This document shows positions 22,696 to 33,554 of a stretch of DNA of 64,000 nucleotides, one piece after another (the first letter of the stretch is position 1; each line of letters begins with the position of its first letter). Under the pieces are notes generated by a model. That model ran no database searches, was not told the DNA's origin, and saw only the letters and a list, made by a program, of their open reading frames with translations. Source of the DNA: Sesamum alatum. Its lineage: Eukaryota; Streptophyta; Magnoliopsida; Lamiales; Pedaliaceae. Both the position numbers and the translations under genes were made by a program. The stretch covers positions 29,418,479-29,482,478 of the forward strand of contig JACGWO010000005.1 in the NCBI GenBank assembly GCA_034509735.1, written 5' to 3'.

Positions 22696-23389
22696 TTGTA
22701 GATTTTGGAAACTTTGGTTATCAACTAATTTTGGTTATAATTTGCTCATTATATAATATAATTTTTATATACTTTTTTCAAAGATTGTTGTAATTGTACT
22801 AATAGGGCGACAGTCTCTTACATGCAATAATTATACTTGAATATTTTTAAGTATTCAATTCTTGAATCTATTTATCTTATGTGTTATGTGTTGAAATCTT
22901 ATGGCAGCTTAAGCTCTGGTTGCCATTATTGTACAATTACATGGAATGCATTTTAATATTTTGAATATATTTTTTTTGGGTTGCGGCAAAAATGTATATA
23001 CTGCCCTTTTTATTGGGGTTTAGACGACAGGGAAGATTAATTTTTTTTTCTTTAGCTATAAAATTAGAGATGGATCTAGAAAGTGAATCAGCCATAGATC
23101 AGAGACAGAATTAAACATGAATTATCTTTGGAAATTCACAGATTTATAGACTGAATTAAAGACAGAATTAGAGATTACCTTTGTCCCATTTTGTTTGAAC
23201 AAAGAGACGGATTGTGAGACGTTTTTTATCTGCCGCAAAATTAAGAGACGGATTCAACCACGGAATCAGCTACTGGACCATCAGCAACAGTTCTGTTTAC
23301 GGAAAATTCCGTCTCTGATGTTTTCAGAGACGGAAATATAGGTTTAAGAGACGGAAAATCCGTCTCTGAAACCCTATTTTCTTGTAGTG

Positions 23390-23418
23390 AGAGAATATTG
23401 CTTACAAATTGTATCCAT
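23390..23418 (-). pseudogene. First codons of the second F-box gene copy
   Basis: On the minus strand ATG at 23418-23416 begins MDTICKQYS, matching MDTIGKQYS of the gene at 1-499. The CACTA-like insert starts in codon ten. This is the detached 5' end of the pseudogene at 18153-18892. Confidence 0.8.
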
Positions 23419-23960
23419 CTATGTGTATTCAACCAAGATTGAAAATTTTCAAAGAAAAACTAGCTAATTAATTATATTATGGGGTTCTGGGAATTCTGAT
23501 GGAATAGACAAAGAGGAGAAACTGATGATCCGAGAGAGAAAACTAGCACAAGAATGTATTCACAAGAATGCATAAATTACAACATAGCAAGCAAAACTAT
23601 TAAGCCATCTGTCTTCACTTGATCCACTGCTTTTATTAGATTATTGTTTCATGCTTGTAGCAAAGCATTCGGATGTCACAGTCTTTTTGATTGATGGAAG
23701 GATTTTGCGCATTTACTGTTCCTCGTATTTCCTATTTTAGACAGGAACTAAATACTTAGATTTGCATATTTCTGATTGAATATTTACCTGTTATCGATCT
23801 CTTTTTTTGTGTAGATAAAACATTAACTGCGGTCAAGATTCTGCGCTATATAAATACAAGAAAGACAATTTTCTGGGAATGGTTTTTGAAACAGGTATGA
23901 ATTAGTTTCCAATGAGTTGACGCCTTTTGGAACAGATTTCTGATAGGCAAACGCCTGTCC
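23419..23960. repeat. Duplicated F-box upstream region and CACTA end
   Basis: Matches 500-1003 closely, including ttatggggttctgggaat, gatgatccgagagagaaaac and the CACTA terminal fragment. This shows that the F-box gene and its 5' flank were duplicated together after that CACTA fragment was already in place. Confidence 0.8.
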
Positions 23961-24709
23961 TTGCTAATAGTATCGGAAAAACTTTGTGATGTGCAAAATA
24001 AATCCGTCCGAAATTTGATGCGGACTTGGAACCACTACAAAAAAAAAGACGTCATTGGAATAGAATTTTGTGACGGCCAACATTTGTCCCAATAGTCGTC
24101 CCACTTTGGCACCGTTTTGAGATGATTTAGGACGGATTTGGAAATAGTTTGTGATGATGTGTGTGACGACATGTGTTCCCTCCCAACTTTGGCACAATAT
24201 TTGGGAAGACCGAAAATTTAATTGGAACGGTAGGGTGATAATCCTTTTTTGCGACAAAATGTAGTCCCAAATATCCGTCCCAATTTTCGTCCCAACAATT
24301 TAACGACTACTTTATAATGACTATATGATTTTGTCCCAAATGTAGTCCCAAATACCGCCCCAAATCTTAACGGCTATATTTCAACGACTATATTATATCG
24401 GATCTTTTTCATCCCAAATTCCATCCCAAGATCTGCCCAAAAAATGTGTATAAATAGTTGTGCTCCATCTCATTTGTGTTCCCATTCAATTGAATTCTTC
24501 TTATTTGTGAACTTATAAAGATCAAAAAATATCTATTTTGTCGTCGATCATTCCTTTATGAAAATTGAGGTGGTGGAGGTGCTTCATTATCCAGGTACTA
24601 AATAATGTAACCATTTAAACTGTGATGCTATTCTTGTTCTTAATATATTATCAATAATTTTTAGGTGTTTGCAATTAATATATGTGTTTTTTTATGTAGT
24701 TAGGTAAAT

Positions 24710-25334
24710 ATGTTAAGACAAACGAGGAAGTGGATGTATGAGAAGTACCAGCCAGGAAATTTAGCAGCTTGGCAGGAGTTTGAGGATGGTGTTCGGGAAT
24801 TCGTAAAATTGGGCTAAGGATCAGCAAGCATATATGAACCGCGATAAAATTAAGTGCCCTTGTCGTAAGTGCTGAAATCGTGTGTTCAAAACGATGGACG
24901 AGGTTATGTACGATTTGTGTATGAAAGGATTTATGAAGGGATACTACAATTGGACTGCTCATGGCGAGGCTCAAGTGTTAGAGTACTATGATGATCCGCC
25001 TGCACCAGTTTCTGTGGAGACTCCTATTGCACCTGACATGGCGACGCATTGGAGTGATTATGAGCAAATGAATTGTGATCAGCAGATGGTTTATGATGCT
25101 GTGGGGCCGCACTTTTTCTCGGCGCCTCCTGATCCTGAACCCGTGGGCACCTGCAGTTCTTTTCCTTCCGATAGTGGTGAGGCCGGCCCTAGTTCGTATG
25201 ACTATGATGTATCAAAATTATCGGACCGATTTTTCGATATAGTGCACGCAGCCGATCAGCCGTTGTACGATGGTTGTGATGCTTCGAGGATTATGAAACA
25301 GATGAGTAGGGTGACGACCAAGAAGACAATTTGA
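24710..25334 (+). pseudogene. CACTA TNP2-type transposase, N-terminal transposase-associated domain (relic F)
   Basis: ATG at 24710 begins MLRQTRKWMYEKY, followed by AAWQEFEDGVREFV, then after a frameshift near 24812 AKDQQAYMNRDKIKCPCRKC, a stop at about 24873, and VMYDLCMKGFMKGYYNWTAH. This is the transposase-associated domain of plant TNP2 proteins (paired Cys in CPC.KC, then GF...Y..W..HGE). An acidic, poorly conserved linker follows, ending ...FFDIVHAADQPLYDGCDASR. The catalytic TNP2 part that should follow is missing: the frame ends after 20 unrelated residues. Intact function is excluded. Copies with the same start occur at 30490, 37526 and 41511. Confidence 0.75.
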
Positions 25335-25639
25335 AATTATTATTATTAATTTAATTTAAATTTGATTTGTATTGTTAATCATTTTAAGAAACGTCTAGTA
25401 GCAGCTTAAATTCGCAAATCTTGAGTGTATCATTCCAATGATCGAAGCATTGTACGAAAAAGAGTTAAGTTTGGAACTCCGTTAACATTTTTTGATTAAC
25501 TCGTAAAGAATACTGGCCTTGCATGTGAGTCAAATGGTTTGATTAAAATAGTTGTATAATTTTAAAATTTAATGATTAGATGTAAAATATAATAATTAAT
25601 TTATGATATAAAGAAATGCAAATTTTCAAATGTTAATCA
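25335..25639. other. Non-coding DNA after the truncated transposase
   Basis: AT-rich and without reading frames or clear repeats. It has no counterpart in relic H, where the TNP2 region runs directly into the shared tail. Confidence 0.4.
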
Positions 25640-26296
25640 ATTTTAAAAATCTTTTAGTATATAGAAAAAATAAAATAAATTAGAAACATTAAATGTAAAT
25701 AACTTAATTGTTATCTAAATCGATGCTTCTATTCATCTTTTTATTTATTTTTTAATTCCTGGTAACATCTTCTTTTTGCTTGGTTTAATTTAATAATTAT
25801 TGAACCAAATTATTCTGAATATAAATAATAATACTTTTGTACCAATTATTTTTCGATGAACTTACTTCAATAAGTTTGACTCTCATATAAATATTTTAAC
25901 TATTAAGTCAGACTATTATTTAATGTTAAACATTGAATTAATAATTTTTTACCATTGCTCTTATTATTTTGAGATCTATATTTCAAAAAGATCCCAAGCT
26001 TTAAGATAGAAATTTTTCGCACTGCTCTTTTTTTTCTACAAAAAGTATCTAATTCAATTGTGTTGTTAAGCAAGATAAAAAATAATAATAATAATTATTA
26101 GTGTTGACATAAAAAAATTTGGAACAAATTACCAATTAAAAGCCCATATTAATTGAGTAATAATTAGGTTCCAAATAAGGCAACTATAAGGGAGTTTTTA
26201 TAAGCGTCTTAAATGGCATAAAATACTTCCTTAAGTGATCATAGAAACTAGTAATTAAAATTCATACTAAATTTGGGCTTTACATATTTTTGAGAT

Positions 26297-26610
26297 AACT
26301 AGAAAGCATGACGTGAGATGCACGTGTACAAATATATTCTAGAACTAAATATATTATTATTGTTAAACTCATGATATTATTCATATTTTTTCATTGAAAC
26401 ATTAGTATTATATATTTACAAATGAATTGATAATAATTATTTAAATTGATAAGAAAATTATTCAATTCTATTATTTGTAATTTACTTTCTAAATTTAATT
26501 GGTATTATTGAATACAAAGATATTCCTCAAAATTGAAATTTTGTATTTCGTATATTCACTAATGATTATTTCATTATTATCTATCAAACCAATTATTTCA
26601 TTATTTCAAG
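26297..26610 (-). mobile_element. Helitron 3' end (5'-truncated), same family as 1328-4061
   Basis: On the minus strand the sequence ends cacgtgcatctcacgtcatg then ctttCTAG, followed by T. Upstream, aataattattatcaat and tataatactaatg match the last part of the Helitron at 1328-4061. The paralogous tail in relic H lacks it, with the junction at gagataa. The other limit is approximate. Confidence 0.6.
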
Positions 26611-26624
26611 CAACCTACTCATGC

Positions 26625-26930
26625 CTATAAAAGGGAACCTACACATATAATAAGACACATCTAGTAAAAAAAAAAAAAAAAAAACCAGACACACACACAC
26701 ACACAAACTCACACGCACACAAACACAAACACAAACACACAATAGGGCACACAAACCAAATCCTAACAACTCAAGCCTAAACAAGTCGAAAGCTCTCTAC
26801 ATCTTTCAAAGTTATGCAATTGTGAATGTTCTACGTCTTCTTTGACATCAAATGCTTGATACCATATTTCAGTGTAACTTGTGATTTTCTCCCATAACAG
26901 GACACACAAGCCCCGCCTTTATATATATAT
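26625..26930 (+). promoter_or_regulatory. TATA-box promoter and leader-like segment, duplicated at 43150-43375
   Basis: The sequence catgcctataaaagggaacc looks like a TATA box with an expected start site 30 bases on. An A/C-rich leader follows, then a short frame that is open in the copy at 43267 (MQSQRFYIFLDIKGLIPYFK) but stopped here after two codons. I do not recognise the protein. Conservation of the TATA/leader in both relics suggests a captured host promoter or a third CACTA transcript. Confidence 0.35.
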
Positions 26931-27383
26931 ATATATATCTGCTTTTATATAGAAATTTATTTGAACTTTTCTGATTTCATACGGTAAATGCATTTAACCC
27001 AAATCTTAAGTAGCAATAGTATATTGTATCTATTGAAAATTTCAAACTACTTTTCTTTTTTAATTTCATCAACCTTTGGAAAAGTGTGCTAGTTTTTACT
27101 TAATTAACAAAAGGTTATTCTTCCCTACTATACTATTTTAAGTGGATGACTTAATTTTTCAATAATTGTTTTGATTTTACGATAATAATACTAATAGTGA
27201 ACTTTTTTTTTCTTATTTTTTTTATAATTTTATATTTAATTATATCTACTAACTTCACTTATAGATTTTTTCTCAACAATTAAAAAAGATATAACTAATT
27301 TAATGCAATTCAAACTCAAAGTAAAAAGGAACGTAAACTAATTTGTATTAATCAAGATTCCCATAAAATATAATTTCTTAAAA

Positions 27384-29611
27384 GGACAAATGTATACTAC
27401 CCCCTGTGATATAGAATATGTGCAATATACCTCCCTGAAAAAAAAAAAAAAACTAAATTACCTCCTTGTATTTTTAAAAAAGGAACAATTTACCCCCTGA
27501 AGTGAGTAGTGTAATACACTCACACCCTCCTACAAGTGGGCATGACTTTTTTAGTAAAATATTATTTTTATATAATATATTATATATATTTATTAATATA
27601 TATATATATATCAAACTTTATTAAAAAGTAAAAAGAATACTATTTTATACAATATAAAGGCCAAACTCCAATTTACCCCTGTATTTTCCCAAAATGCGAA
27701 AAACCTCATGTGTTTTGGAAATAAGCAAAAAATCACCGTGTTTTGTTTAACTAAGCGCGAAATCTCCATTCCGTCACAAACTGCCAGAAGGTGTAGGACA
27801 CGCGCCCTTGATGCGTCTGGGAGAAATTTTTCTTGTTTCCACACATTTTTTTCATTATTTTATGACTAAAATGCCCTTGAGTGAGTATATATTTGTTTTG
27901 GACTTTGTTTTACTTGTTTTGACTTTTTTTTTCATATACCAAAAAATATATAAAATTTAATATGTTTTAAAAGTTAAATTTTAAATTTAAAGATCACAAA
28001 ATATAAAAAGTAATACACTAAAATTTACTTTTTTAGATATATATATATAAATATAAATAAAAATCTAATTATACAATTATATATTAATAATTAAATTAAA
28101 TTATTATCTAGTTAAATAAATTTTAATACATTATATAAAATTAAAAATCAAAAATTATATGTAAAGGAAAAAATGATATTTAAATTAAAAAGTCATTATA
28201 TGTATTTTTAACAATATTTTAATTATTTTTAAGAATATAAATGTTAATAATTATATATTATTAATTAATTGAATTATTATTTAGATTAAATATACTTAAT
28301 AAATTTTATATTTATTTAAATAATATTTATACCTAATAAATTTTACTATTTATTTTAAATAATATTTAAGTTTAAATTTTATATATAAAAATTAATTTCT
28401 TTAATAATTAAACAAAATAAATTTTTAACAAAAAATCTGGGCCGACGGTAGCCGGCGCCGTCGCCCAGAAACCCATGGGCGACCGGGACGGCAACCGTCA
28501 CCGTCGCCGTCGCCGTCACCGTGATGAACCTGGTGACCGCGGCGACGGTCGCGGAGCCCAGGTCCGCGGTCGCCGTCACCGTCGCCCCTCTATACCAGGC
28601 TGTGGCGGGGGTGGGGGCTGGGGGGTTGCGGTGTGGTGGGGTTGGGGGTTGCCTGGTGGAAGTGTGGGGGGGGATGTGGTCTGGGGTTTGAATTTTAATA
28701 AATATTTTTTTAAAATAATTATTTTTTTTATAATTTATAATAATATATATAAATGAATACGCCCCCGACCCCCGACCCTCACCCCCGCGCTGCCGCTCAA
28801 TCCTCTTCCCCCTCAGTCCCACCGCCGCCGCTGCTACCCCCTTTCCCCAACTCCAAACCCTCCACCACCGCGCCCATAACCTATCGGTCCCCGCCCTCAC
28901 ATGCCGTCCCCCAAAAACCTGTCACCGCCTCTCTCTCCCTTCCTCCTGTTCGCCTCCGTGCCCCTTTGTCTCCCCTTCCCCCGGTCGCCTCCGCACCCCT
29001 TCCTCTCCCCTTCCCCCCGTCCACCTCCCCGCCCCTCCCCCTCCCCTTCTTCCCCCTTCCTCTCGCACCATCCCCTCCCCCACTGCAGCTTCCCTCTCCC
29101 TTTTGCCGCACCGTCCCCACGCCCTTCCCCTTCCCTTTCTCACTGCCGCCACCTCCTCCCATTTCCCCTCTCCTATCTCTTTCACTCTCTATATATATTT
29201 ATCTATATATATCTATATATTTTTAACTTTAATGTATATTAAATATATTTTTAAATTATATATATTACATATATATTATATATAATTTTAAATTTAAACT
29301 GCATATTGGTTTAAATCTTTAACCAATAGATTGAAATTAAACAAAATCTACACCGTTGATCTCCTAGTTAAATTTGAACCTTAGATCAAGTAGATCCAAC
29401 GGGTATTAAATGATGGTAAAAATGTAATTTTAGAATTAAATATTAAAAAGAAAATAAAAATTAAGAAAAAGCGCGTGAATCACATGAAATCGCGTGAGGG
29501 AGGTAATTGCTCTATTTGAAAAACACAAGGGGGTAATTTTCTAATTTTCTTTTCATAAGGGGATATTTTGTTTCATTTTCAATATCACAAGGGTAATTTG
29601 CATTAAACCCA
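27384..29611. mobile_element. Mutator-like element with GC-rich cargo (Pack-MULE-like)
   Basis: A perfect 9-bp target duplication TTCTTAAAA lies at 27375-27383 and 29612-29620. The left arm begins ggacaaatgtatactacccc and the right arm, inverted, tgggtttaatgcaaattacc. Both carry the 'tacccccttgtg' phrases of the other MULEs here. An inner pair of phrases near 27660-27850 suggests an older nested arm. There is no transposase. The centre is a GC-rich block unlike its surroundings, as in Pack-MULEs that carry host gene pieces. Confidence 0.82.
28430..29170. other. GC-rich insert inside the MULE, possible captured gene fragments
   Basis: Two GC-rich blocks (28437-28690, rich in CCGTCGCCGTC-like steps, and 28760-29165, rich in CCT/CCC runs) sit in otherwise AT-rich DNA. 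Frames such as 28753-29226 (+) are proline-rich by composition, and none shows a recognisable domain. The separator at 28690-28755 is AT-rich and could be an intron or a junction between two captured pieces. Confidence 0.45.
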
Positions 29612-29666
29612 TTCTTAAAATGCTAATTTAGTTTACTTGACTCTATTCTTTATCCTATCTCTACTC

Positions 29667-30388
29667 CTAAGTAATCGACACAAGGGCTTCCATATTCCCT
29701 GCTTCTTCTAGAACAAACGTCTGGTCCCCCGTTGATTCAACCTGGTGCGACGGCGGCGCTAGGTAGTTTTCGATCATCTCTCGTCTCAATTTCTCTGTCT
29801 CGAGGCTTGCCATACTATATCTTTGCTCGGTGGCACAAAGCGGCTCGGCTCGCAATTTCGAGAAGACGAGTCATCCAGGACTACCTTTCCTTTGTCAATC
29901 GATCCCTTGCGGCTGCATTCAACCCCATCGTCTTCCGCATTACTTTGTGTCGGAAGGTTCTCAATTCCAGTGGGAGGATTCCTCCCACCCTCGTCTTGGG
30001 CTTTTCCAATGTCCCAACATCTGTCCCCACATGCTCCCAGTCCCTTTGCTTGTTAATGAGGATACGCAGGTTAGGGATCATATCAAATGGCTCTCTATCC
30101 TTCCCAATCCGCTCCCGACACTCCTCCTCAGCGTGACCGAGGTGCTGGCACACACGACAATACTTAGGGCACCCTTAATATAGGACTTGTTAGGGCACAA
30201 ATTTCCCTTCAGTTCCGATCTAGATATCTTCCGGTCGGTCCTTGGTAAGATCTAGCTCCACAAAATCTCTTGCCGCACTTGGACGTACCCCATCTGTTGT
30301 TGCTTTATCTAATTTCAGCGAAACACCGATCAAACTGGCAATACCAAACAATGCCTTTTCCCGAAAGAAGTTAATTTCATTAGTTTTG
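29667..30388 (-). pseudogene. DUF4283 / zinc-knuckle protein, C-terminal part (split gene)
   Basis: The minus strand from 30388 reads FFREKALFGIASLIGVSLKL, DKATTDGVRPSAARDFVELD, RPEDI*IGTEGKFVP and then the zinc knuckle CRVCQHLGHAEEEC (CX2CX4HX4C). A variable, charged region follows to about 29667. This is the second half of plant DUF4283 proteins, which are related to LINE ORF1-type and domesticated genes. Stops replace Trp after RPEDI and occur twice before the knuckle. The first half lies at 34158-34455 on the same strand, with CACTA element B in between. The central section of DUF4283 (roughly 90 residues by family comparison) is missing at the junction. Confidence 0.75.
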
Positions 30389-30489
30389 CTCAGGTAAGTA
30401 TGTAAAATTCTGTTATTTTTGTATATATATATATAATATACTCTCGTCATTTAATTGCGTACTGTTGTGAATTATACGTAGGACCAATC

Positions 30490-31694
30490 ATGTTAAGACA
30501 GTTGAGGAAATGGATATATGATCGAGACGTCTTGGCGTGTGACGTCGGAGTTTGAGGACGGTGTTACAACATTTTCAGAATGGGCCCAGTCTCAGTGTGT
30601 ATATATGGATGGGACAAGATGAAAGTGTCCCTGCTGGAAGTGCAAAAACGAACGATTCAAAACACCAGACGATGTAAAATTTGATTTGTGTATGAAAGGG
30701 TTTATGCCAGAGTATTACAATTGGACTTCGCATGGTGAGGAGAGGGTGCAGGAATACTTTGAAGCATTGACAGCGCCCCCTGTCCAGCAGCAACAAACGC
30801 CACCCATTCAGGAGAAGGTAGTTCACATTGGGGTGATGCGACTCAGATGGATTGGGCGCAGAGGATGGTATTCGATGCCATCGGGCCATCATTCTGGTCT
30901 TCGTACAACTAGGAGGGACCGACTGATGATAGTACTCGGTATTGTCCATCTGATGTGGGTCCTAGTTCATATTACGATTTGGAGCCCTATGATTATGTGT
31001 TTGGCTTGTCAGACCATTTTGTTGATGTAGTTCATGCTGCGGACCAACCGTTGTGGAATGGCTGCACCACCTCTGAGTTGGCGTCATTGCCTCTTTGGTG
31101 AATATCAAGGCCGAAGGGGGTTTTTCCGAGCATACATATGATCAGTTATGCCAGTGGGCCGATACTGTAATGCCCCGCGATCACACTTTCCTCTCCGATT
31201 ATTACAATACAAAGAAATTGATAAGAGAATTGGGTTTACCAGTTCAGAAGATTGATGCATGCAAAAATGATTTCATGTTGTACTGGAAGGACGATATTGA
31301 TTTGGAATATTGCAAGTTTTGTGGAGACTCTAGGTACAAGCCCACCAGGGACAGAAATCCTAAACGCAAGAAGTCCCCGTATGCCATTCTTAGGTATCTA
31401 CCGCTTACCCCTCGGCTGCAGAGGTTGTATGCGTTGGAGGCCACAACAGAGCATATAACTTGGCATGCGAGCCATCAGACGGAGGAAGGATCCATGTGTC
31501 ATCCGTCCGATGCAGAGGCTTGGAAGCATTTTGACCGGATGTATCCTAATTTTGCTGCTGAGCCTCGTAATGTTAGACTTGGGTTGTGCACGGATGGGTT
31601 TGCACCGCACGACCAGTATGTTAAAACATACTCATGTTGGCCCGTGATACTTACACCATTCAATCTCCCACCGGGATTTAGAATAAATATATAG
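30490..31694 (+). pseudogene. CACTA TNP2-type transposase, N-terminal half (element B)
   Basis: The start (MLRQLRKWIYD) and transposase-associated domain (30490-30760) are frameshifted, with stops. An acidic linker follows with AQRMVFDAIGPSFWSS and SDHFVDVVHAADQPLW. From 31095 a clean frame of 199 codons covers the first part of the TNP2 domain: YDQLCQWADTVMPRDHTFL, KKLIRELGLPVQKIDACKND, CKFCGDSRYKP, TPRLQRLYA, WHASHQTEEGSMCHPSDAEA and DGFAPHDQYVKTYSCWPVIL. TNP2 is the DDE-type recombinase of CACTA elements. This copy ends after NLPPG at the deletion junction near 31680, before the core PGPSNPKRLIDVYL motif that is still present in elements C and D. Confidence 0.8.
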
Positions 31695-32007
31695 GAAAAT
31701 ACAAGGATTTAGTGCAATTTTAGGATCAAATTTTAGAATTTAGTATAAGTATATAGAAAAATAAAAGAATTTAGTGCAATTTTAGGGTCAAATATTGGGA
31801 TTTAGTATAGATATATAGGAAAGATAGAAGGATTTAGTGTAATTAAGCGTCAATTTTGTGTGTTAGGAAATAATTTTAGGATTTAGTCAATATTGTAGGG
31901 AAATTTTTGGTATAAATGTGGGGACTTAGTATATAATTTTAGGTTTTAGTTTGCAGTCGTATTTTTCAAATTCATACGACTAATATTTTTAAAAAAAATT
32001 GTAGATC

Positions 32008-33554
32008 ATGTCTGGTCGGGATTTCCCACCTCGAGGAGGTGGACGTGGCTGCGGTCGTGGTCGTGGCCGCGGTCGTGGCTCACCGGCCATACCGCTGGCC
32101 GATGTTGCTTCCCAGGATGGGGAAGCAGTGTTCCAACCACCACCGCCGGCAGCGCAGGCACCCGCACCACCTGCACCGGATCAGTAGCCCGGTGCGTCTA
32201 CCGCTGCACCCGTCGAAGAGGTTGGCGGGCCATCCACTACTGCACCAGCAGACGATCTGGCCCGTCCATGGGCTGCCGCACCACCACCACCCCAACCCCC
32301 ACCGGCCCCACCTCTCCCACCACCATCCGCGCGCCAGTACATCACACTCGCCGACGCGAGATATATTTACATTTTTTAATTTTTTTTTTGTAATTTAAAT
32401 TATTATTTTATGTCATACTAATTATTTTATAATTCCAGGAGTTTTTGGAAGATACACAAGCGCATGTACGCAGTCGTGCGAGGACACCATCCCCATCCTT
32501 AGGGCAGTTTGTGCAAGGTGCCGCCAGAGCACCAACATTTCTAGTTTGAGAGTTTGAAGGTAACGGGAATTATTTTTTGTTTTAAATATTTTAACAATCT
32601 AAGTTCTGATATATATATATATATATATATTTAATACAGATGACGTACTGGTGGGACGCCGACGATAAGTCGATGTTCAAGATCTTCCACGTTTGGGTGG
32701 GAAAGTTCCTCAGGAAGAAGTTCGTCCTCGCCTGACAGTCCCTGCAGAAGCCTCTATGGCTGGCGAACGAGGTCTGGCGGCAGCTCCTCTTGTACTGGGA
32801 GTCCCCGGAGTTCAAGGAGGAGTGCGAGAAGAACAAGGCGAACCGTAACGCCAACCCAGCCGCATCCGCTACTGTGTACCGCGGGGGATCTGTCGCTGTT
32901 GATATGCACAAGCGGAAATTGGTAAGATATTTAATGTTATTTCAACTATTTATTATTATTAAATTAAAATGGTAAAAACTGTTTTCCCATTTCTTTTTAC
33001 AGGAGGAGCAGCTCGGCCGGCCAGTGAAGCGGATGGAGTTATTCTCCAAATGCTACAAGAAGAAGGCCGACGGCGGTTGGAGCGGGCCGAGGGCAACGGA
33101 GGTGGCGGTAAGTTATACTTAATTTTCTAATTTATTCTAATTATTTTTGCAGGAGATGTTCCAGAAGATGATGAAGGATCACCAGTCTCAGGCCATGGCC
33201 AATCCTGGGGATCCTCCGGCCGAATCAGAGGGCTCGGTGGCGCAGACCGAGCAGGAGATGTGGCTGGCTTGCGTCGGGGGCAAGAACAAGGGCCGAGTAT
33301 TCGGTCTGGGTTCTGTGGCCCTGGGTCTCAGCAAGACCGTTACCTCGTCATCACCATCGCCACCGCCACCGCCAACGCCTTCGTCCAACATGGAGGGTCA
33401 GATGGTCCGCCTCGAGGAGATGATGATGGACCTGATGGGCATGATGAAGGCCATGCAGACCAGTCACTTCGGCGCCGGCCCGTCACGGTCTCCTAGAGAC
33501 CCCACCTCTCCAGACATTGACGAGATGGACGAGGCCGATGGGGACGAGGAGTAG
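32008..33554 (+). pseudogene. TnpA-like CACTA protein, Ptta/En/Spm type (element B)
   Basis: Same five-exon structure as in element A: ATG at 32008 with MSGRDFPPRGG, a Gly/Arg and Pro-rich part, a second exon from about 32439, MTYWWDADDKSMFKIFHVW from 32640, EEQLGRPVKRMELFSKCYKK from about 33002, and the last exon 33152-33554 with WLACVGGKNKGRVFGLGSVA and RLEEMMMDLMGMMKAMQ. Damage differs from element A. The first donor is AG|AT instead of AG|GT (about 32362), TAG occurs in exon 1 near 32186 and in exon 2 near 32499, and TGA in exon 3 near 32733. Intron 3 keeps a good TTTTACAG acceptor. The last exon is open. Confidence 0.78.

Larger units (their letters stand above)
18893..23389. mobile_element. 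CACTA-like insertion replacing the F-box domain, carrying a gene-like fragment and a solo LTR
   Basis: The right end reads ACCCTATTTTCTTGTAGTG (23371-23389), the inverse of a CACTACAAGAAAATAGGGT terminal repeat. The last 350 bases hold repeated agagacgga/agagacagaatt phrases, as in CACTA subterminal DNA. The left end at 18893 (cacaatctcgaaataac) is at best a worn terminus. There is no transposase. Compared with the intact copy at 1-499, about 130 F-box codons are gone, so the insertion came with a deletion or formed by recombination. Confidence 0.55.
24033..27383 (+). mobile_element. CACTA relic F, inserted in an older CACTA end
   Basis: CACTACAAAAAAAAAGACGTC at 24033 is a clear CACTA 5' end. 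It is followed by degenerate phrases (gtcccaaat.ccgtccca, gtgacg) and by a transposase N-terminus at 24710. It sits in the middle of the 23866-24032 CACTA terminal fragment. The 3' part from about 25640 equals the tail of relic H. No 3' terminus was found, and the tail is interrupted by a MULE at 27384. Confidence 0.6.
25640..27383. repeat. Tail shared with relic H (42430-43870)
   Basis: Shared landmarks in order are taacatcttctttttgcttg, ccaattaaaag.cc, catgcctataaaa.ggaacc, atcctaacaactcaag.ct, gcttgataccatatttca, gtgattttctccca and taattaacaaaaggt.attct. Differences include the Helitron end at 26297-26610, present only here. The two copies differ by many small changes. Confidence 0.75.

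Noticed and set aside
28753..29242. Proline-, serine- and leucine-rich open frames on both strands
   Set aside because: Open in several frames at once because the DNA is a CCT/CCC-rich block. No domain or codon pattern supports a protein, so it was kept only as GC-rich cargo of a MULE.
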